Positions 6,486-10,625 of a stretch of DNA of 10,625 bases are shown piece after piece. The number at the start of each line of letters is the position of its first letter. Position 1 is the stretch's first letter. The translations under genes and the position numbers were made by a program. The DNA is from Bacteroidota bacterium (GTDB lineage Bacteria > Bacteroidota > Bacteroidia > Flavobacteriales > Weeksellaceae), in assembly GCA_023399675.1 (NCBI GenBank), contig JAEWOM010000246.1:1-10625 (forward strand), read 5' to 3'. Under the pieces are notes generated by a model. That model worked only from the letters and a program-made list of their open reading frames with translations. It did not search any database and was not told the DNA's origin.

Positions 6486-6493
6486 TATTTTTG
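6486..6493 (+). promoter_or_regulatory. Probable -7 box of the kefF-kefC-like operon
   Basis: TATTTTTG matches TAnnTTTG and ends 15 bases before the TTG start codon, implying a very short leader of roughly 10 bases. No convincing -33 element is seen. It supports the TTG at 6509 as the true translation start. Confidence 0.5.
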
Positions 6494-6508
6494 AGAAATT
6501 CGTGAAAA

Positions 6509-7036
6509 TTGAAATCAACACTGGTACTGTTTGCGCATCCGTATTTGGAGTATTCCTCCTCCAACCGCGAACTCATTAATTTTTACGAAAGGCATCAGCA
6601 TTACACCTTCCGCGATCTGTATGAGGAATATCCTGATTTCCATATTGCTGCATTTCGCGAACGAAAAAGGATTTTCGAATACGAAAGGTTTATCTTTCAT
6701 TTTCCGTTGGTTTGGTTCGGAATTCCGCCTTTGCTGAAGCTCTGGCTGAACGAAGTGCTCGATCAGGACTGGCAGAAACCGGAAACCGAAAACCCGCTGG
6801 ACGGAAAGGAAGTTACGATTCTGGTTACAACCGTCAGCAAGGAAGCCAGTTTCGGAAAAGAAGGAAAGCATCAGTACACGGTGGACGAACTGATCAGCGA
6901 ACTAATTGTTTCTCTGCGGGCATTTAAAGCTGACATCAGCAACATTATGGTCGTATATGAATCTGAAAAGCTGACTAAAAAGGACGTAATTATTCAGAAA
7001 CAAAAACTAATGGAACTTTTACATGATAAACGGTAG
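6509..7036 (+). CDS. KefF-like NAD(P)H:quinone oxidoreductase (flavoprotein)
   Basis: This 175-residue flavodoxin-fold protein belongs to the NAD(P)H dehydrogenase (quinone) family that includes KefF and MdaB. Visible signatures are the flavin-phosphate loop 'AHPYLEYSSSN' (9-19) after the first strand, 'LYEEYPDF' (37-44), and 'FPLVWFGIPPLLKLWLNEVL' (65-84), which closely matches the KefF segment 'WYSIPPLLKLW'. In E. coli, KefF binds KefC and is needed for its full activity; it also reduces quinones. Here the gene overlaps a KefC-type antiporter by 14 bases, as kefF overlaps kefC in E. coli, which favours this role. The start is a TTG: an in-frame TGA at 6503-6505 lies one codon upstream, and no early in-frame ATG exists. 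The protein begins MKSTLVLFAHP, as expected for the family. FMN or FAD use cannot be decided from sequence. Confidence 0.88.
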   Translation: MKSTLVLFAHPYLEYSSSNRELINFYERHQHYTFRDLYEEYPDFHIAAFRERKRIFEYERFIFHFPLVWFGIPPLLKLWLNEVLDQDWQKPETENPLDGKEVTILVTTVSKEASFGKEGKHQYTVDELISELIVSLRAFKADISNIMVVYESEKLTKKDVIIQKQKLMELLHDKR

Positions 7037-8882
7037 CCTTGCCATGACCACGCTTGTGTTTCTGGGCGCAGCCATTTTACTGGTTCCGCTTGTTCGGAAA
7101 CTGGGCCTCAGTTCTGTAATCGGCTATATTCTTGGCGGAATTATCATCGGTCCGTTTGTTTTGAAATTAACAGGCAGAGATGCCGACAATATCATGCACG
7201 CCACGGAATTCGGTGTGGTAATGCTCTTATTTATTGTTGGTCTGGAACTCGAACCCAGGAAATTCTGGGCCATGCGAAAACGGATTGTCGGACTTGGTCT
7301 CTCCCAGGTACTCATCACCATTGTCGTACTGTTTGCAATTTTCATTTTTGCGGGATGGCGATTCAGCCATGCGATTGCCATAGCTATGTGTTTTGCAATG
7401 TCTTCAACAGCTATTGTGCTGCAGACACTGCATGAAAAAAATATGTTCAAAACGCAGGCGGGCCAGGCATCTTTTGCGACACTGTTATTTCAGGATATTG
7501 CCGTGATACCGATGCTTGCTTTACTGCCGATTATCGCGAAGTACGAACCAAAGGAAGAAAATGAGATCCAGATTATCATTCAGAAACTTCCCGAATGGCT
7601 GCAGTCATTAACGGTGATTGGCGGCATTGCGCTTCTCATTTTTCTCGGAAGATATGTCTTTGTCCCCTTTCTGCGTTATGTTTCAAAATCGGATATGACC
7701 GAACTGCTCACCGCATCGGCTCTGTTTCTTGTCGTGGGTGTTTCGGAAATGATGGTAGCCATTGGATTATCGCCTGCACTCGGTGCGTTTCTTGCCGGCG
7801 TCATGCTCGCCAACAGCGAATTCCGGCATGAACTGGAAGCACAGATCGATCCGTTCAAAGGTCTTTTACTCGCTGTATTTTTTGTAAGCGTAGGTTCCAC
7901 CATAAACTTTAATATCATCGCAAATGATCCGATGTTCATCGGCAGTACAGTAATAGTGGTAATTCTGGTGAAATTCATGGTACTTTACATTATCGGGAAT
8001 TTTTTCAAAATCGGCAAAACCCAGAATTTCTTTTATGCTTTCGCGCTTTCACAGGTGGGTGAATTTGCTTTTGTCCTGTTGAATTATTCTGCTAAACTGT
8101 ATCTGATTCCTCCGGAACTCAATGCGCAGATGATGGCTGTAACTGCTATTTCAATGTGCATCACTCCTTTTCTGTTGCTGATTTATGAACGGATAACGGA
8201 GCAGACTTTCGAAGAAAAAGGCACTGATGAAAAAGACAGCATCCATATCCTCGGAAATGAAATTGTCAATAAAAAAATCATCATTGTTGGATTCGGGCAT
8301 TTCGGCAGTACTGTCGGACGTTTACTCAAGGCAAGTAAAGTTTCTGCAACCGTTCTCGACCATGATCCGGAGCGCGTAAAACTGCTTCGCAGTTACGGAT
8401 TTAAGGTTTATTACGGAGACGCGAAACGAATACCGGTACTGCGTGCGGCAGGAATAGAAGAGGCAGAACTGATTCTACTGTGTCTCGATGACGTGGAATC
8501 GACTAAGTATATTGCGAACCTTGTGCGCGAGCAGTTTCCGAAAGTGAAAGTATTTGTCCGGGCCAAAAACCGGTCGGACGCTTACTATTATCTGAATCAC
8601 GATATTGATAATATTTACCGCGAGACGCTCGGAACAGCTGTAGATATGGCAATTGATGTGCTGAATGAAGTCGGCATCCGAAAATATGCTGCGAGAAGAC
8701 TTGGAAAAAGGTTCATGCATATAGACCGCGCTTCTGTCCGGAAACTGGCTGCACTGCATTCCGAAGACAACGACCTGAGTTTTACCACGCGTGAAACACT
8801 GCAACAGGAAGAAGCTTTGCTGGCGTATGATAATCTGACATTCGACACCTCAGACTGGGATGATGACGAAGAGGCGGGATAA
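7023..8882 (+). CDS. kefC: KefC-type glutathione-gated K+/H+ antiporter (CPA2 family)
   Basis: The 619-residue protein has a 12-13-helix CPA2 transport domain (about 9-390) and a C-terminal RCK/KTN domain (about 416-560). Transport motifs include SSTAIVLQ (127-134), FQDIAVIPMLALLP (156-169), with the Asp expected in the ion site, and SQVGEFAFVL (343-352). HELEAQIDPFKG (269-280) matches the KefC regulatory loop HALESDIEPFKG. The nucleotide-binding domain shows GFGHFG (423-428), the acidic D446-H-D-P end of strand 2 and YYGDAKR (463-469). The RET motif (533-535) aligns with the E. coli KefC region containing a glutathione-contacting Arg. Kef systems exchange cytoplasmic K+ for H+ to protect against electrophiles. 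Whether glutathione is the ligand in this organism is unproven. The ATG at 7023 spaces 'FLGAA' as in KefC; ATG 7044 is an alternative. The tail is very acidic (DWDDDEEAG). Confidence 0.93.
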   Translation: MINGSLAMTTLVFLGAAILLVPLVRKLGLSSVIGYILGGIIIGPFVLKLTGRDADNIMHATEFGVVMLLFIVGLELEPRKFWAMRKRIVGLGLSQVLITIVVLFAIFIFAGWRFSHAIAIAMCFAMSSTAIVLQTLHEKNMFKTQAGQASFATLLFQDIAVIPMLALLPIIAKYEPKEENEIQIIIQKLPEWLQSLTVIGGIALLIFLGRYVFVPFLRYVSKSDMTELLTASALFLVVGVSEMMVAIGLSPALGAFLAGVMLANSEFRHELEAQIDPFKGLLLAVFFVSVGSTINFNIIANDPMFIGSTVIVVILVKFMVLYIIGNFFKIGKTQNFFYAFALSQVGEFAFVLLNYSAKLYLIPPELNAQMMAVTAISMCITPFLLLIYERITEQTFEEKGTDEKDSIHILGNEIVNKKIIIVGFGHFGSTVGRLLKASKVSATVLDHDPERVKLLRSYGFKVYYGDAKRIPVLRAAGIEEAELILLCLDDVESTKYIANLVREQFPKVKVFVRAKNRSDAYYYLNHDIDNIYRETLGTAVDMAIDVLNEVGIRKYAARRLGKRFMHIDRASVRKLAALHSEDNDLSFTTRETLQQEEALLAYDNLTFDTSDWDDDEEAG

Positions 8883-8891
8883 CAGTGATTG

Positions 8892-9674
8892 CTAATCTAT
8901 TTTCTTCACGCTGCCGCCGCTGTTCTGCTCATCTTTGTACGACATCAGGTTATTTCCGATGACCTTATACTGAACGGTTCCGGCTGAATTCGCCTGAGCA
9001 TTGAGGCTGTTTTTCACACCAATAATGATTTCACCACTGCTTGAAGCTTCTGCTTCCACAGCTTCTGCAACAAAATCTTCCCCATCAAATTTAGCGGCAG
9101 AACTGGCTTCAATCAATGCTTTTTCGGCAATGCCCTTCACATCGATGTCGGCTGTAGAAGATGCCTTGCAGTACAGATTTATTGCCCAGATATTTCCCTT
9201 AACACTTCCGGAACTGGAAACATCAAGATGAAATTCGTTGGCTTCCAGATGCCCGGAAAGCTCTCCCGAACTGCTTACAGCAACCCTCATGTTTTCAGAA
9301 AGAAATTTATCTTTCACATCAACCGATGCTGCAGACCCTACTTTTAATTCTGTGAAATCTGTAGCATAAATTTTAGCTTTCACAGCATCACTACGGGTAA
9401 GTGAGAGCAGACTAACCGGCTTCATCGAAATGGAAAGCTGCCCACCGGAATTCTGAACATCTACTTTTTCCAGTAACTTCCGCGGAGCAGTAATCACCAC
9501 TCTTTCCGTGTCTGATTTTATGATCTCCGCTTCAATGGCGCTGGAAATATCAATACTTTCGAAATCTCCTTTCCACTCTCTGGTTTCTGCGGGTCCGCTA
9601 AGTTTCTCTTCGGGACCTTTACATGTAGCTGTAAAAAGGTACAGGAATGTGAATGTAAAATAAATAAATTTCAT
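8892..9674 (-). CDS. Head-GIN (DUF2807) exported protein, probable lipoprotein
   Basis: The 260-residue product begins with a short hydrophobic segment (3-17) ending T-A-T-C18, suggesting a lipoprotein, although Thr before the Cys is not a standard lipobox. After a linker, 'FESIDISSAIEAEI' (38-51) is the usual opening of the DUF2807/head-GIN domain, a putative autotransporter-adhesin-like beta-helix common in Bacteroidota. From about 113 onward, small Ser/Gly patches recur every 18-22 residues (113, 133, 152, 171, 190, 210, 228, 250), each followed by a hydrophobic strand, as expected for successive beta-helix rungs. Function is unknown in this family. Location in the periplasm or outer membrane is inferred. 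The gene is convergent with kefC, with only 9 bases between stops, and divergent from the Dcp gene. The ATG at 9674 is the natural start. Confidence 0.9.
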   Translation of the reverse strand: MKFIYFTFTFLYLFTATCKGPEEKLSGPAETREWKGDFESIDISSAIEAEIIKSDTERVVITAPRKLLEKVDVQNSGGQLSISMKPVSLLSLTRSDAVKAKIYATDFTELKVGSAASVDVKDKFLSENMRVAVSSSGELSGHLEANEFHLDVSSSGSVKGNIWAINLYCKASSTADIDVKGIAEKALIEASSAAKFDGEDFVAEAVEAEASSSGEIIIGVKNSLNAQANSAGTVQYKVIGNNLMSYKDEQNSGGSVKKID

Positions 9675-9687
9675 TGCTGTTTTTTTG

Positions 9688-9695
9688 TAAAATTA
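9688..9695 (-). promoter_or_regulatory. Weak candidate -7 box for the GIN gene
   Basis: TAATTTTA on the minus strand (9695-9688) differs from TAnnTTTG only at the last base and ends 13 bases before the ATG at 9674. No -33 match was found, so this is a weak call. Confidence 0.3.
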
Positions 9696-9732
9696 GACAA
9701 TCATTTGGAATTCCGTTAAAAAACAGATTACT

Positions 9733-9740
9733 TATCTTTA
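9733..9740 (+). promoter_or_regulatory. Weak candidate -7 box for dcp
   Basis: The near-match TATCTTTA ends 18 bases before the dcp ATG, with the last base A instead of G. A TTTG at 9704-9707 is 25 bases upstream, longer than the usual spacing. Confidence 0.35.
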
Positions 9741-9758
9741 GACTCAAATTGCATTACA

Positions 9759-10625
9759 ATGAAATTTCGTCTGAATATCGCTTCGGCTTTTCTTGCCGGA
9801 ATACTTGCTGTTAACTTACAATGTACCACTGTGAATAATAATAACCCGACTGACACAGCGGCGCCCGTAATCGATGCGTCACTGGCCGAAAATCCGTTTC
9901 TGAAAAAAAGCAGTCTGCAATATCAGGCACCTGAATTCGATAAAATTAAAGATGCACACTTCAAGCCGGCTTTTGAGTACGGACTGAAGCAACAGATGTT
10001 TCAGATAGGACAGATTACTGCTTCTAAAGAAGCACCAACTTTTGAGAATACGGTCCTTCCGCTCGAGCAAAGCGGTGAAGTGCTGGAGCGCGCAAAGATT
10101 ATTTTTGAAAATCTGAAAGACAGCAACACCAATTCGGCATTACAGGCTCTGGATGCCGAATTTGCACCTCAGTTTGCAGCTCAGAATGATAAAATTTACC
10201 TGAACGACTCACTTTACAATAGAATAAAGTCGATCAATATTAATAATCTGGCCGGTGAAGAAAGAAGACTGACAGAATATTTTCTTCAAAAATTCGAAAT
10301 TGCCGGTGCAGGACTTTCAGCTTCCAAAAAGGAACAGCTCAAGAAAATTAATGAAGAACTTGCTTCGCTGCAAACCGAATTCAGTACAAAACTGCTCGAG
10401 GCACGTAAAAAAGGAGGCGTTGTAATCAGCGACGTTAAAGAATTGGACGGATTAACGAAAGATGAAATTGCTGCTGCAGCTGCTGATGCTAAAGAAGCGG
10501 GATTCGAAGGAAAATACCTGCTCCAGTTACTGAACACCACTCAACAGCCGCTTCTGCAGAATTTGAACAACCGCGAAACGCGCGAAAAACTATTTAAAGC
10601 ATCCTGGTATCGGGCAGAAAAGGGC
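9759..10625 (+). CDS. dcp: M3-family peptidyl-dipeptidase Dcp, N-terminal part
   Basis: The reading frame is open from the ATG to the right edge (289 codons); the full protein is expected to be roughly 700 residues, so the zinc-binding HExxH and catalytic core lie outside the window. The identifiable part matches the helical N-terminal region of Dcp: NPFLKKSSLQYQAPEFDKI (45-63), HFKPAF (67-72), FENTVLPLEQSGEVLERA (95-112), and LLNTTQQP (257-264) followed by REKLF..SWYRAEK (275-288), each closely similar to E. coli Dcp. Dcp removes dipeptides from the C-terminus of peptides. Unlike the E. coli protein, this one has an N-terminal hydrophobic segment (about 5-20) followed by C22 and an Asn/Thr/Pro-rich linker, so it is probably exported, perhaps as a lipoprotein, although 'NLQC' is a poor lipobox. 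It is divergent from the GIN gene. Confidence 0.93.
   Translation, partial: MKFRLNIASAFLAGILAVNLQCTTVNNNNPTDTAAPVIDASLAENPFLKKSSLQYQAPEFDKIKDAHFKPAFEYGLKQQMFQIGQITASKEAPTFENTVLPLEQSGEVLERAKIIFENLKDSNTNSALQALDAEFAPQFAAQNDKIYLNDSLYNRIKSININNLAGEERRLTEYFLQKFEIAGAGLSASKKEQLKKINEELASLQTEFSTKLLEARKKGGVVISDVKELDGLTKDEIAAAAADAKEAGFEGKYLLQLLNTTQQPLLQNLNNRETREKLFKASWYRAEKG

Noticed and set aside
7124..7450. Minus-strand open frame of 108 codons opposite kefC
   Set aside because: It mirrors hydrophobic codons of the antiporter and has no independent support.
8475..8804. Minus-strand open frame of 109 codons opposite the RCK domain of kefC
   Set aside because: It is an antisense shadow; the plus frame has the GxGxxG and RET motifs.
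1..10625. Mobile element, CRISPR array, toxin-antitoxin or defence system
   Set aside because: I looked for inverted repeats with transposase, regularly spaced repeats and small paired genes, and found none. The gene content is conserved core metabolism and envelope functions.

Overview
The window looks like a chromosomal housekeeping segment from a member of the Bacteroidota, most likely a flavobacterium of the Chryseobacterium/Weeksellaceae type. The evidence is as follows. Intergenic gaps repeatedly carry the Bacteroidota -7 promoter box TAnnTTTG. Shine-Dalgarno sequences are nearly absent. The PASTA protein / ddl / coaD neighbourhood, the lemA-TPM-TPM operon and the head-GIN protein are all typical of this phylum. 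The genus is an inference. No tRNA, rRNA, CRISPR array, insertion sequence or phage gene is visible.

Layout, left to right. (1) 1-984, minus strand: a membrane-anchored protein with three PASTA domains, running off the left edge. (2) 1153-3286, plus strand: D-alanine-D-alanine ligase, phosphopantetheine adenylyltransferase (coaD) and a TRIC/UPF0126 membrane channel, closely spaced and probably co-transcribed. (3) 3333-4465, minus strand: dihydrofolate reductase (folA) followed by a small membrane protein with TPR-like helices, ending at a clear intrinsic terminator. (4) 4543-6381, plus strand: lemA, a soluble TPM-domain protein and an exported, membrane-anchored TPM protein with a glycine-rich tail, with overlapping or touching reading frames and a strong terminator. 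(5) 6509-8882, plus strand: a KefF-like flavoprotein (forced TTG start) overlapping a KefC-type K+/H+ antiporter. (6) 8892-9674, minus strand: an exported head-GIN/DUF2807 protein, probably a lipoprotein. (7) 9759 to the right edge, plus strand: the N-terminal half of an M3 peptidyl-dipeptidase (Dcp).

Several units concern the cell envelope. The PASTA protein probably recognises peptidoglycan or its precursors, and Ddl makes the D-Ala-D-Ala end of those precursors. The LemA/TPM operon is a membrane unit of unclear function. The Kef pair is expected to release K+ and acidify the cytoplasm in response to electrophile stress. The GIN protein and Dcp appear to be exported to the envelope. CoaD and FolA are core cofactor enzymes.

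I see no convincing new defence or mobile system. The most interesting points are the pairing of a kinase-free PASTA protein with ddl, the paired cytosolic and exported TPM proteins behind lemA, the roughly 19-residue serine ladder in the GIN protein, the closely packed divergent promoters between folA and lemA, and the KefF-like gene with only a TTG start available. Every gene-free gap is under 170 bp.
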